Part shown: positions 1-10,641 of the stretch, piece by piece | Numbering within the stretch: position 1 is the first letter of the stretch | How the letters are laid out: each line of letters starts with the position of its first letter | Source of the DNA: Pyropia yezoensis | Lineage: Eukaryota; Rhodophyta; Bangiophyceae; Bangiales; Bangiaceae | Length of the DNA: 64,000 nt | Assembly (NCBI GenBank): GCA_009829735.1 | Contig: CM020618.1 | Location: 10,259,119-10,323,118 of the forward strand | Direction: 5' to 3' | Translations under genes and position numbers: made by a program | Notes under the pieces: model-generated | What the model saw: only the letters and a program-made list of their open reading frames with translations | Database searches by the model: none | Told to the model about the DNA's origin: nothing

Positions 1-2
1 AT

Positions 3-1730
3 GATGAGCGCCTGACGCGGCAGGGGTGGGGGGATGAGGACCTCTACGCCCGCCTGCGGGCGGCGGGGTTGGGGGGCGCGGAAGCGGGCGAGGGCGGCCA
101 CCGGCACCTGCTGCACGGCTCCCTCCGGCACCTCCCCCCGGCGGCAGGGGAGCGGAGCGCCGCGGCGGCGCTCGCCGCCACCCTCGACATTGACATTAAC
201 CGGCTGCTGCTGGCGCAGGCGCCGTTGTGGGCGGCCGCCCCCGCCTCGGATGACACGTCTGCGGCCGCCCGCCGGACCGCGTGGTCCACCCTGTCGGTCC
301 GGCCCGACGGTCGCGGCGCGGTGATGGCCGCGTCGTCGGCGCCCCGGTCGGTGGCCGACGTTGTCGAGGCGGTGGTCCCCGGCGCCGTGGACGCGGCGAT
401 TGACCTGGCGCGCGGCCGGCGGCTGGCCAATGACCACGAGGTGCCGTGGGACATCCTGGGCGGCATGGACCGCCGCCTGCGGGGCCGCCTGCTGCGCGCG
501 TTGGCCGCCGCGGGCGCCGCGCGCGGGGGCAGCGGCGACGCCGCTGCCGGCGGCGGATCCACCCCGCGGCTGCTGCTGGCCGACGTGCGCGGCGGGGTGG
601 CGGGGCGGGTGCTGGCGCTGGCCAGCGCCGCGGCCTATGCGGCCGCGACGGGGCGGGTGCTGGTGGGCGTGTGGGCGCGTGACTCGGACTGTGGCGCCCG
701 CTTTGAGGACCTATTTGAGACGGGCGGCCGCGCCACCGCCGCCGCCGCCGTTGCCGACGGTGGGGACGGCGGCGGCCGCGGCGACGGTGGGTGGCTGATC
801 CTCGACGGGGACCTCCACCCCGGATGGCCGTTCTCCGGCGCCCCGGCCTTTGACGCGGCCTGGCTGACGCTGGACGGCTACAATTACGCCGACGCGGCCG
901 CCCCCGTGCTGCGGTGGGAAGACGAGCGCCTCGCGGGGGGGGGGGCCGACGGGGCGACCGCCGGAGCCGATGGGGCGGCGGCGGCCACCCCGCCGCCGCG
1001 GCCGCGGCAGTCACACCCCAACGCGACGGTGCGGCCCGACGGATCGGTGGTGGTGCCGCTCGTCGACGACCCGGACAAGCACGTGTACGTGCGGTCCCGC
1101 TGCGCGCTCGCTGCGGACCCGTCCACGACCGACTACACCCCCGCCGCCATCACCGCCGCCCTGCGGTCACTGGTGCCGGTGCCGCCCGTTGCGGCGGCAG
1201 TCGAGGACGCGCTGGCGGCGGCCGCCGCCGCCGCCACCGCAGTGGGCGCCCCACTCACCCCCGTCCACGTGCGAGGGCGGGCCGCGCCGGGTGACCCGCC
1301 GGCTGTCGCTGCCGCCCGTACCGCCGCGTCGGCCGCCACCTTTGGCGCTGAGCTCCGCCGCCGCCGCGACCGCGGTGGCGCTGACGGCGGCGGCGGCGAC
1401 GGTGGCGGAGCCACGCCGGCCTATTGGGTGGCCGCCGACGATGATGGCGCGGCGGCGGCGGTGGCGGCGGCCCTGCCGGCGGGGGTGGCGGTGACCCCCC
1501 CGCCGTCCCCGTTTGGCTGCGCCGCCGGCCGTGGGCCGGTGCCGTGCGCCCGCGAGGCCGCCGCGGCACTGTGGACGCTGGGCCGGCTGCCCGACGCGGG
1601 GGGGGGGGTGGTGGGGTCAGCCGCGAGCGCCTTTTCCGAAGCCGTCGACGCCTTCCGGGGGGGGGGGGGAGCGTTTGCGGGCGTTGACTTCGGGGTTGGA
1701 GGGGAGGGCTGGGGGGGGGGCGCCCCGTGA
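3..1730 (+). CDS. two-domain glycosyltransferase, 5' partial
   Basis: The reading frame is open from the window edge, so the start lies upstream. The first codons give a WGDEDLYARLRAAGL stretch followed by HGSLRHLPP. That resembles the C-terminal end of GT2/GT7-like galactosyltransferases, where a WGxEDxD/Y segment contributes to donor and metal binding. About 150 residues later, RLLLADVRGGVAGRVLALAS, then ATGRVLVGVWARDSDC and FEDLFE, match the start of a NodZ/fucosyltransferase-like (GT-B) domain, in which the G-x-G-x-R loop binds GDP-sugar. The usual invariant asparagine of that loop (GxxN) is replaced here by VAGR. The rest is alanine- and glycine-rich with low-complexity insertions, and the final 60 residues are little more than glycine runs. 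The likely role is glycan or cell-wall polysaccharide synthesis in the Golgi, as a fused bifunctional enzyme. The family placement rests on motifs I recognise, and substrate specificity is unknown. Confidence 0.6.
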   Translation, partial: DERLTRQGWGDEDLYARLRAAGLGGAEAGEGGHRHLLHGSLRHLPPAAGERSAAAALAATLDIDINRLLLAQAPLWAAAPASDDTSAAARRTAWSTLSVRPDGRGAVMAASSAPRSVADVVEAVVPGAVDAAIDLARGRRLANDHEVPWDILGGMDRRLRGRLLRALAAAGAARGGSGDAAAGGGSTPRLLLADVRGGVAGRVLALASAAAYAAATGRVLVGVWARDSDCGARFEDLFETGGRATAAAAVADGGDGGGRGDGGWLILDGDLHPGWPFSGAPAFDAAWLTLDGYNYADAAAPVLRWEDERLAGGGADGATAGADGAAAATPPPRPRQSHPNATVRPDGSVVVPLVDDPDKHVYVRSRCALAADPSTTDYTPAAITAALRSLVPVPPVAAAVEDALAAAAAAATAVGAPLTPVHVRGRAAPGDPPAVAAARTAASAATFGAELRRRRDRGGADGGGGDGGGATPAYWVAADDDGAAAAVAAALPAGVAVTPPPSPFGCAAGRGPVPCAREAAAALWTLGRLPDAGGGVVGSAASAFSEAVDAFRGGGGAFAGVDFGVGGEGWGGGAP

Positions 1731-2080
1731 CTTGCTCTCCCCATCGTCCACCTCTTTCCTCTTCCGACAGGCACACACGCAGACACAATACAACAACACA
1801 CACAGACTGCGGGGTGCCGTCGCCCACTTTTCTTTTTTTGTTATTGCTTCTTCTTGTTGTTGTCTTTTGCTGCCCGTGGTGGTAGTCGATGACTGATCCC
1901 GCCTCCCACCCTCACCCGCGTGCCCCCCCTCTTCCCCGACACGCACGCCCGACACTCGCGGCACGGCGCAGGACTTGCGCCCGCCGGGTGGTTGGGTGCT
2001 TGCGCGGCGCGGCGGCCGCCACACCCTGCCAACCTGCACAGCACTGCTTGGAGTGTTTCCAACCACGCACAACGATCTCG
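1731..2080. other. intergenic spacer after the glycosyltransferase
   Basis: The 3' flank of the first gene is pyrimidine-rich, with CACACA and TTCTTCTTG stretches. It is less GC-rich than the coding sequence around it. I see no further gene here. Confidence 0.4.
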
Positions 2081-2962
2081 ATATGGCCGATTTCTGACGA
2101 ATGATGAGATTCATAAGGGGGTTCACAGCAGGTCACAGCTGCATTCCACCGAAGTACCGATGTTTCCCCCCTTCCCATTGGCTGCCGCTAAATCGCGGCA
2201 GCAGGTATCGCATACGTCTCATCCGATTCGGCGCTCCTCGTCTGACCCCTTTGCGATCGACGTTCCAGGGCTGTGCTCGAGTGACGGATCCCCCCCACAA
2301 CGGGAAATTAACTGGCACAGTACTCTGTGGTGGCCTCCTGTGAGCACGTCACAACAGCCCGTACCTGCTGCGAACCCATCCGTGCAACTGCAGGCTACTT
2401 TGCACTGGCCAATCAGCGCCCTAGTGTCTATTCTACCTTGAGCTTCATTTGAATATTTTAGATTCATATGAAGCTCATTTTCAATCCAGTTTTCTTGTGG
2501 ACTGGGTCATCCTGTCTTGTTTCGGACTGCAGAGACGTGGTCAGCGCTGTCAGTTTACCCTTGGAGCCAATTATGGTCCCTAAACTCACGGTAGTTTCAC
2601 GGCAAGGCGGACTTTCCGTCTCGGGACGGATTCATATGAATCTTTTGCAAGGTAGAATAGACACTAGAATCGGCCTCATTTCGCGGCACCTGGCCTCGGA
2701 CCGATACTGTGAGCCCCTGACAGCAGTCCTCTGCAAGACTGGGCCGGTCTGTGCAGACGGGAGACTTTTCAGCCGGTCTCACATCAAGGCATCACACGGA
2801 TGCGACACGGATTTGCGGTGTTGGATGTGGTTTGGCCAAGGCCGCGGGCACCGCCGGAGAATTCTTGTGGCCCAGACTGCGTGCGCACTTGGCGACGGTT
2901 CTGGGAGATCCTGCTGTGAACCCCCTTACGGAACTGATCAATTCTTTGGAAATTGGCCATAT
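2081..2962. mobile_element. foldback-like element with nested inverted repeats
   Basis: Outer arms at 2081-2132 and 2910-2962 are inverted copies of one another. They share ATATGGCC at the outer end and TAAGGGGGTTCACAGCAGG at the inner end, with a few mismatches between. An inner pair, 2421-2440 and 2648-2667, is a perfect 20-bp inverted repeat centred on almost the same point. Around it sit smaller palindromes: GATTCATATGAATC near 2630, and a hairpin with 15-bp arms at about 2440-2476. There is no convincing ORF and the GC content is clearly below that of neighbouring genes. The nested symmetry fits a non-autonomous foldback/MITE-type DNA element. I did not find a clear target-site duplication, so the exact ends are uncertain. 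Confidence 0.55.
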
Positions 2963-3369
2963 GCGCTGCAGAGCATACTGTACATGTGCGGCTGCTTCGT
3001 CCTCTGGGGACTGGTGGAGCAGACTGCACGCATGCTGCTCTCCCAATATTTACTACCAACTTCATTACGGTACCGAATGGTACGTGCCAACTTGAGGGGC
3101 AAATGGAGCGTACCGTTTACCGATCGGGATATACCGAACTTTACCGGGTTCGGGTAACGGACCGAATTTATCGACGTGCCAACCTCGATGTGGGGTCCTC
3201 GACACCCTTGGCCGCGCCAACGCACGGGCCAGCCCGGTGGCGGGCGTGCGCGGCCAAGGAAAATGGCGGGACCAGTCGATGCGTTTTGCCAGCATCTGAG
3301 CCTGACACACCCCATACGATGATCGCTGGCAAGGGGAGTTGCTGGCTACCAAGCGGAACCAGAGGGTGG

Positions 3370-4180
3370 GTGTCAGGGGTGGGGGGGTGGGGGGGGGGTG
3401 GGGTGTGTGTGTGTGTGTGTGTGGAGGCGCTGCTGCACCCCTGCCGCACCTGCGCGGGCGGCGGTGGGGGCCGGCGCCCCTCCTCGTGGCAAGGCCCACC
3501 ACCCGCCACGGCCGCCGGTCGGTGGCGCGATCCGCGTCGTGCCAACGCGGGCGGTCGGCGGGTCGGCCGGTCGGTCGTGCGGCACGCCACCCCCCTCCCA
3601 GACTTTGCTCCCGCCACTCCCATCCGCATCCAACGAGGCCCTCGCCCCCCCCCCCACCCCCCCCCCCCTCCCCCCCCCCCACCTCGCAACCCCTTCCCCC
3701 CCCCCCCCCCGCACCAGCCCCTCCCCCCTCCCCCACACGCCGGCACGTCGTGGGGGGGAGCCACACCCTCCCCCCCCTCCCCGCGTCCAACCAACGACGA
3801 TCAAAAACGATAGCCCCCCCCCTCCCACCCCCCCCCCCCCCCCACCCCCCCCCCCACCCCCTCGCCCTTTCGCCCCCCGCTCCCCCACCCCGCCCCCCCG
3901 TGTTCCAACGCCACCCCGCCTCCCGCTCCCGGCGGGGGGTGCCGCGTCGCCGACCGCGGGCGGTCGCGCCCCCCCCCCCCGCGGCCAGACGGGCGGGCGA
4001 CGACGGAGGGGGGACGGGGGGGGCGGGGGGGGTGGGGGGGGTGGTGACTGGTGCTTGACACTCTCCCCCCCCCCCCCCCCGCTCACCCCCTGCCTGGCGT
4101 CGGCTGGCTTGCGTCGGCCCCCCCCCCCCCCCCCCCCCCCCCCCTGCCGTCGCCCCCCCCCCACCCCTGGACGTGCCTGC
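3370..4180. repeat. simple-sequence region: GT microsatellite and C/G homopolymer tracts
   Basis: A (GT)n run lies at about 3402-3422. It is followed by dense C homopolymers of up to about 20 bases, broken by short A/T interruptions, and by G-runs near 4010-4045. Open frames across this stretch are only proline- or glycine-rich composition artefacts. Run lengths of this kind are also error-prone in sequencing. Confidence 0.85.
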
Positions 4181-4470
4181 GTCCCTAGCCCCGCCGGTCA
4201 TCCCTCCTGGGTGGGCAGTGCCGCCGTCGGGGAGGCGGCGGACGGGAGCAGGGGGGCGGGCGACGGCGAGCCGGCGCCCGCCCCTGCCCTCCCCCCCTCC
4301 CCCTTCCGCTTCCCCCCCCCCGCCTCCCTCCAACCCCCAGCCGGGACTGGAAAAACACCGGCACCGCGGCGGTGCGCGCGCCGCCGCCGCGGCCACGGTC
4401 CGCGGCGCGTGACGCGCGGGGGGCGGCCGCCGTGGCCGTCGTGCCCCCTGTCTGTGGCATCCGCGGCGAC

Positions 4471-4476
4471 CACCAC

Positions 4477-4530
<54 letters not shown>

Positions 4531-4603
4531 TGCCGCCGCTGCCGCCGCCGCCGCCGCTGCCGCCGCTGCCGCCGCCGCTGCCGCCGCTGCCGCCGTTGCC
4601 GCT

Positions 4604-4634
<31 letters not shown>
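4471..4634. repeat. GCC trinucleotide array
   Basis: About 160 bp of nearly pure GCC/GCT triplets follow a short CACCACCACC start. The array lies upstream of the large secreted-protein gene. It is open in several frames, but I treat it as non-coding because the first plausible ATG with a signal peptide is at 4897. Confidence 0.85.
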
Positions 4635-4636
<2 letters not shown>

Positions 4637-4896
4637 GCGGCTACGTAGTACCGTGGCCGCCGGTGGGGAAAAGGGAGGGGTGGCCCCCACGGGCGGGCGC
4701 GGCGGGCACCCCACCGACGCACCCCGCCCTCCTCACCCGTCCGCCCTTCCATCCGGCGCGCCCTCCCTCCCCCCCCCCTCCCCCCGTCGGCGGCTGGTGG
4801 CCCCGCCGGCCGCCCCCCCTACCGCCTGCCGCCGTGCCGGCCGCCGCCGCGGCGGCGACGCCGTCGCCGGCGCCACCGTCGCGGCGGGCGGCCATC

Positions 4897-5034
4897 ATGG
4901 CCGGCCGCCGCACCTGCCGGCTGGCACTGGCCGTGACTGCCGCCGTCGCCGCCGCCGTGGCCGTCGCCGCTGGCGCCGCCGCCGTCCCCGCGGCGCCATC
5001 GCCAGAGGCCGCGGCGGCGGCGGCGGCGGCCGCC

Positions 5035-5065
<31 letters not shown>

Positions 5066-5436
5066 CCGCCACCACCCCCCTTCCCACCGTCCCCCCCCCC
5101 GCGGCGGCGCTCCTAGAGGCCGGGGCGCCGCCCCCCCCCGGGGTGGGGGCGGCCATCGCGGCGTCGCGCAGGCAGACGGCGGCCAGCCTGGCCGCCGCCG
5201 GCTGGACCGACGCTGCCGCCGCGGCGACCGCATCGGCGGCGGCTGCCGCCGCGGCGGCGGCGGGGGTGTGGGCACCCCCGGCCGCCGGGGGTACCCCCTG
5301 GAGTATGCCCCCGGCGGCCGGGCGGGGGGACAACCCCTACCACGCCGCCCTCCTCCGCCGGCTGGGGGACCTGCGCGGGCGGGTGCCCCCCGCGGGGGAC
5401 GGCGGCGTCGTGCTGCCCCGCACCCGCGCGGCAGCC

Positions 5437-5470
<34 letters not shown>

Positions 5471-8124
5471 CGGCCGGCTTGGCCATCCCCGACCTTGACG
5501 TCCGCGCCCTGCGCTCCGCCGCAGCCGCCGCGCGCGACTGGGCGCTGGTGGCCGCCAACGGGGCCACCGCGGGGGCGGTGCCGGGGCTGGCCCCCGGCGA
5601 GGCGTTTGGCCGTGCCGCCGCCGCCGTCGACGCGCACACGTTTGCGATTGTCACCCTCGGGCGGGGCGCCCTGTGGGCGGCCGCCACCGCCGCCGCCGCT
5701 GCCGGCGACGCCGAGGAGGAGGCCGAGGTGGTGGCCGCCGCCGCGGCGGCAGCGTCCGCGTCGGCGGTGGCGGCAGCGTCCACAGCGGCAACAGCGTCTG
5801 TGGCGGCATCGGCGGCCGCCGCCGCGACGGCCGCGGCGGACCTGGCCATCACTGGCCGGGTGTACGATGACTTTTTCGCCCTCGCCGACACCCTCACCGC
5901 CGGCGCGGTGCTGGTCACCTCCTTTCCCGCCGCGTTCACCGGCCCCGCGGCGCCGCTGGCCGCCTCGGCGGACCGCTGGGCGGCCGCCGCGGCCGCCGCG
6001 TGGGGTACCTGGCGCCCCACCGCGGGGCGTGCGGCGTATGTCAACCGGGACCTGGGGCTGGCCGTGACCTTTCGGGCGGCGGCCGCGCTGCTGGCGGCCA
6101 CGGGGGAGGCGGCCGCCGCGGCCACCTCCGCTGCCGATGCGGTCGCACTGGTCCGGGGGGTGGCGGCGGTCCGCCAGGCGGGGGGGGCGTGGCCGTACAT
6201 TGGCACCGCCCATGAGGTGCCCGTCTACCACGCCATCAATGTGGCGTTCCTCGCTTCCTACTGGGTGCTCGCTGGGGGGTGCGGTGACGATGGCGGCGGC
6301 GGCGGCGGCGGTGGCGGCGGCGGTGGCGGCAACGACGACGGCGGTGGGGAGGGGCGGCCGCCGCCGTGCGTCGACGCGCGGGCGGAAATCGCCGCGTCGG
6401 CGGCGTGGTACCCGACCGCCCTCACCGCGGTGGGGGGCGTCCCCGAGTGGGCTTCCTCCCCATCGTGGAAGGCGCAGTGGCCCAACGCGGGCACCGACGC
6501 GTGGAACGCCCACACCGTCGGCTTGGCCACGCTCGCCACCATCCGCGATGCCAGCCGCCGGGGCGGCGCGGCCGCCGCCCTGCCCGCCGACGTGACCGTC
6601 ACCGCGGCGGGGTGCAACCTGGCGCTGTCCCCCCGCCCCGACGTGCGGCTGGGCACCTGGGCCGACGCGCTGCTGCGGGCGGGGCTGCCCGCGACGGACG
6701 TGGCCGCCGCGGCCGCCGCGTGCCCCGCCGTGCCCGACGGGCAGACGCTCGCCGACGCAGGCCTGGGCGGCCCCCGCGGGCGGTACGGCCGCGTCATGAC
6801 CGTCCTCGCGGGGCGGGACGTGACCGCCGACGGCGCGGGGCGGCCAGGCCCCCAGACGTACGCGGGGGCGGTGGTGGCGGCGGCCCCGGGGGCGGCCGCC
6901 GGGTTGCCGCTCGAGGCGGCGCTCCTCGCCGCCTACCCGCTGCTGTGGACGGAGCCGGCCGCGGCGGGGGAGGGCACGTGGCGCACCCCCGCCGCGCATG
7001 TGGCGCCGCCCCCGCCCGCGCCGGCCGTGCGGGTGGTGGTTGGCCGCGCCGTCGGCGGCCTTGCCGCGTCGCACGGCCTCGGCCGCGTCGGCACGGGGCC
7101 CGTCGGCGGGCCCGCCGCCCCCGGCTGGGCCGCCCGCCAGCTGTGGGTGTCCCTCCCCGACCGGCTGGTCGGCGTCCTGTCGGTGGGCGTGGCGGGTGGC
7201 GGCGTCGACGACCATGACGACGACGGCGGCGGTGGGGCGGCCGCGTTTGGGGTGGGCGTGCGGCTGCGCGTCGGCGCGGGCGTCCTTCCCAGCGGCGGCG
7301 CAGACGGCGGGGGGCTGGACACGACGCTCCGGCCACTCCCCAGCAGCGCCGCCGTCGGTGGTGTGGGCGGGCGGGCGTGGCGGTTTGGGCAGTCCCCGCT
7401 GACGCTCCGCCTCGTGGCCACCAACCTGCCCGACGTGCGGCTGCTGACGGGCGTTGGCACCCAGCGGGACCGCAACGCGGTCGCGACCGAGGTGGCGCTC
7501 GCCGACCGCCGGCTGGCCGCCCTGCTGGACGCCCCGGCCGTGCCGCCAGCCCGGCCGCCGCCCGTCTACCCGCGGGGCACCGCCTACTACGCGGTGGTGG
7601 AGGTGGGGCTAACCGCCGCCGCCGCCGCAACGCCCGCGTTGGCCGTCATCTACACCCCCGCCGCCGGTGACGGCGGTGGCGGCAATGACGGCGGCGCGAC
7701 GGCCAGCCTGCGGGTGACGGTACCCGCCGTCGCGGGCGGGGGCAACCGCACCTTTACACTCCTCCACTCGGCGCCGCGGCGGGGAGGCAGCGGCAACGAC
7801 GGCGGCGTTCCGCCGTCGCCCGCGGTGGACGTGGCCGTCGAGAGCGACGGCCACCCCCGGCGGCGTGTGTCGGTGCTGTCAGCGGCGGCGCCCGGCGGCA
7901 CCACCGCCGCCATCACCTCCACCCTGTATGACGTGACCGACCGGCGCGGGGGGGGGGCAGGGGCGGCGGCGGCCGCGGCGGCGGCAGCGGTTGTGCGGGT
8001 GGCGCTGCCCCGCGGCGGCGCGACGCTGCTCGTGGACAGCCCCGTGGACGCGGACCACAGGCGGAGCGTGGGGGGGGGGGGGGACGCACTCGCCGCCCTT
8101 GCCGCGGCGGCGGCGGCGGCCTGA
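4897..8124 (+). CDS. large secreted protein of unknown function, possibly carbohydrate-active
   Basis: The open frame extends further upstream, but I place the start at the ATG at 4897. It begins MAGRRTCRLALAV followed by an alanine/valine core and an AAAVPAAP cleavage-like site, a good signal peptide. The product is about 1,075 residues. The middle (about 5460-6600) is helical and aromatic-rich, with WPYIGTAHEVPVYHAIN, WASSPSWKAQWP and DAWNAHTVGLATL, as in alpha/alpha-toroid proteins. The last third is valine- and threonine-rich with alternating hydrophobics and looks like a beta-sandwich (RQLWVSLPDRLVGVLSV). Toroid plus sandwich is the layout of several polysaccharide lyase families. I see no diagnostic catalytic motif, so this is only a suggestion. 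Poly-Gly and poly-Ala insertions break the domains. It could act in the cell wall or extracellular matrix. Confidence 0.6.
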
Positions 8125-8158
8125 GGCTAGGGGCGACACCATAGGGTGGGCTTTTGAA

Positions 8159-9052
8159 CACGAGGCAAGTGTGAGGCGGGCGGCGCGGGGGGGGGGCAGC
8201 GACACCCGCGCCGCCCGCCTCACAGCGTTTTTGGTGGCCAACGGGGGGCGGGCCGCCCTCGGCGGCGCCGCCGCCGCCGACCACGGCGCCACCACCCACT
8301 GGGCGATGCTGGCGTACGCGGCCGCGGGGTGGGCGGCCACTTGCGCGCCGCTCGTGGCCCGGCAGGCGGCGGCGGTGGCTCGTCGCGGTCGCGCCGCGGC
8401 CGCTCCTGCGGGCGCGGCGGTGGCGGCGGCGACCGCCGTGGTGGGGGTGTGGGTGGCGGCGGGCACCCTCGTGCACTCGTACACGCTCGCGGACAACCGG
8501 CACTACGCCTTTTACTTTGTCCGCCGGGTGCTGGCGGTGGGCGCCCGCCGTGCGGCGACCGTGCTCGTGTATGGGGTGGCGGTGGCGGCGGCGGTGGCGG
8601 CGCTGCGCTGCGGGCTGGCGGGCGGCAGCCGCGGCGGGGGTGGCGGTGGGGGCCGCCGCCCGCGGGGCCCCAGGCGGGTGGTGGCGGCGGCGCACGGCGT
8701 GCTGCTGGCGGCTGCGGGGGCGGCGGTGCTGGTGCCGACGCCGCTGATGGAGGGCCGCTACCTGGGGCCCCCGGTGATTATGTGGGGCATCGCGGCGGTG
8801 CGGGCAGAGCTGGAGGCGCTTCGCCGGCGGCAGCGGGCAGACGCCGCCCGCGGCAGCGGCGGCGGCGGCGGCGGCGGCCGCGACGCGTGCGACCAGCCGG
8901 CGCGGGCGGCGGTGCGCTGGTACGCCGCGACGGTGGTGTATCTGGTGGTGGTGAATGGGGCGCTGCTGTGGGTGTTTCTGGAGCGCCCGTTTGCGCGCCC
9001 CGTCGACGCACACATGCCGTCCGACACGCCCCCGGGGCGCTTCATGCTGTGA
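8159..9052 (+). pseudogene. ALG10-like alpha-1,2-glucosyltransferase, C-terminal half only
   Basis: This frame encodes the second half of an ALG10/DIE2-family protein, which adds the last glucose to the dolichol-linked N-glycan precursor in the ER membrane. The family signature is clear: an LTAFLVANGG segment, then a histidine-containing TTHWAMLAYA segment, then HSYTLADNRHYAFYF, the hallmark of the family. These are followed by MEGRYLGPPVIMW and a final hydrophobic helix before a short tail. Several membrane segments are visible. ALG10 is normally about 450-500 residues, and only about 280 remain. There is no ATG where the homology begins, and the upstream DNA is occupied by a different gene on the same strand in another frame. 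Either an upstream exon is spliced in, or the copy lost its 5' half. The exact 5' limit is not known; I gave where recognisable sequence starts. Confidence 0.65.
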
Positions 9053-9564
9053 GTGGGAAGGATGGCGGCAGGTGAGCGGGGAGGGGGGGCGCGCTGGGAT
9101 TGACGACTATCCAAGGCAGGTCTGGGTGTGGGGATTGCAGACAATGCGTAGTCGGTTACACACCGCTGCTGGTAAAGCAAACCTCAAGTCGTCCACAACG
9201 CTTTCAAATCGTTCTAACAAGGTGCGGGCATGATACGAGACACCAGTGCAGATGCGGCGGCAGCGACGGGGGCTCCCCAATAGCGGCCACCCCAAGCGAA
9301 CTCGCCCGCGGGCCCACCACAAGCAAATTGATCAGCAGGCCGACAGTCGGAGAGGAGGAAAAAAAAAAAAAGAAAAGGAGCGCAACACAGCCCGAGGGCT
9401 GAAAAAAAGGGAAGGGGCTAGACAAACAAAGGCGGCGGGGCCTCGGCTGGATGGGGGGGGAGGGGGGGACGTAAATCATAGAGAGCGGGCGACGGAACAA
9501 AACGGTCTGCAGCTACAAGCGCCGGTCGACGGGCATGGTATTGCGAGTCGCAGTGACGAGCGCC
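9053..9564. other. intergenic, between converging genes
   Basis: Spacer between the ALG10-like frame (+) and the glutamine synthetase remnant (-). It contains a 12-base A-tract near 9359 and a short G-rich stretch near 9452. I see no gene. Confidence 0.4.
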
Positions 9565-10641
9565 CTAGAGCAGGCACGTCTCCACCAGCGCCGCAGTGAC
9601 CATGTACGGGCCAATGTTGGAGCCCGGGCGGCGGTCCTCATAGTACCCCTTGCCCTCCGCCTCCACGTCGCGGCCGATGCGGATGGACGCCCCACGGTCG
9701 GCAACGCCCCAGGAGAACATATCAATCGCCTGCGTCTCAAACACACCCGACAGCCGCGCGTCATTGTCCACGCCGTACACCGCAATGTGCTTCTCATGGG
9801 CGGCCTCCAGCTTGGGCATGCAATCCTGAATGATCTTGAAGCCGCCCGGCTGGCGCATCGCCTCGGTGGAAAAGTTGGTGTGGCAGCCAGCGCCGTTCCA
9901 CTCGCCCTCCGTCATCGGCTTGGGGTGCAGCGACGCGACGCAGTTGAACTCCTCGCACAGCCGGAGCATGATGTACCGCGCCACCCACATTTAGTCGCTG
10001 CTGTCAATGCCCACGCAGGGGCCCACCTGGTACTCAAGCTGCGACAGGATCACCTCCAGGTAGACGCCCGACAGCTCAATGCCGGCGTACAGGCACGCAC
10101 GGGCGTGGGCGTCCGCGAGCTCGCGGCCAATCGCGCGCGTCGCGCCGGCGCCGCAATAGTACGGGCCCTGCGGGGCGGGGAAGCCCATCTTGGGCCACCC
10201 CAGCGGCTTCCCGTCGAGGTCCAGCAGCGTGTACTCCTGCTCAGTCCCAAAACATGGCTTCTGGTCCACGACCTTGTCCATGAGCACCTTGGCTGGCGCA
10301 CGGGTGTTGGTAGGGATGGGCTCCCCCTGCGGGGTGTAGCAGTCGCACAGGACGAGCACGTGCGGAGAGCCGCGGAAGGGGTCGGGGTAGATGGCCACCG
10401 GCTTGATGACCACCTCCGAGTCGTCGCCCGGCGCCTGGCCCGTTGAAGAGCCGTCCAAGTTGCACGACGGCAGGTCCTCGGGGCCCGACAGGATGCCATT
10501 GACAACCTTGGTCTTGGAGCGGATATCGTCGGGGTCCACGCACTGCTTCGCGCCATTCGCGTCGATGGCAGACCCGGACCTGCACCTCTGGTGTGTGCAA
10601 GGGACGGCTGGCTGCTCGAGCACCGCCAGCGCTCCCGCCAC
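9565..10641 (-). pseudogene. glutamine synthetase (GSII) copy with in-frame stop and missing N-terminus
   Basis: Glutamine synthetase makes glutamine from glutamate, ammonium and ATP. The minus-strand frame carries the eukaryotic type II signatures in order: LDGSSTGQAPGDDSEV, CYTPQGEPIPTNTR, FGTEQEYTLL, GPYYCGAGA, VGPCVGID, EWNGAGCHTNFSTEAMR and DRGASIRIGR. It ends near YMVTAALVETCLL, as the family should. It is broken by a TAA at 9991-9993, between GIDSSD and MWVARY, where homologues have a His or Gln; a CAA-to-TAA change would explain it. The frame has no ATG at its 5' end. The segment before SAIDANGAKQ is not recognisable as the usual GS N-terminus and abuts the BRO1 fragment. Conservation on both sides of the stop is excellent, so the lesion is recent, or it is a sequencing error or readthrough. 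I favour a duplicated gene fragment. Confidence 0.75.
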
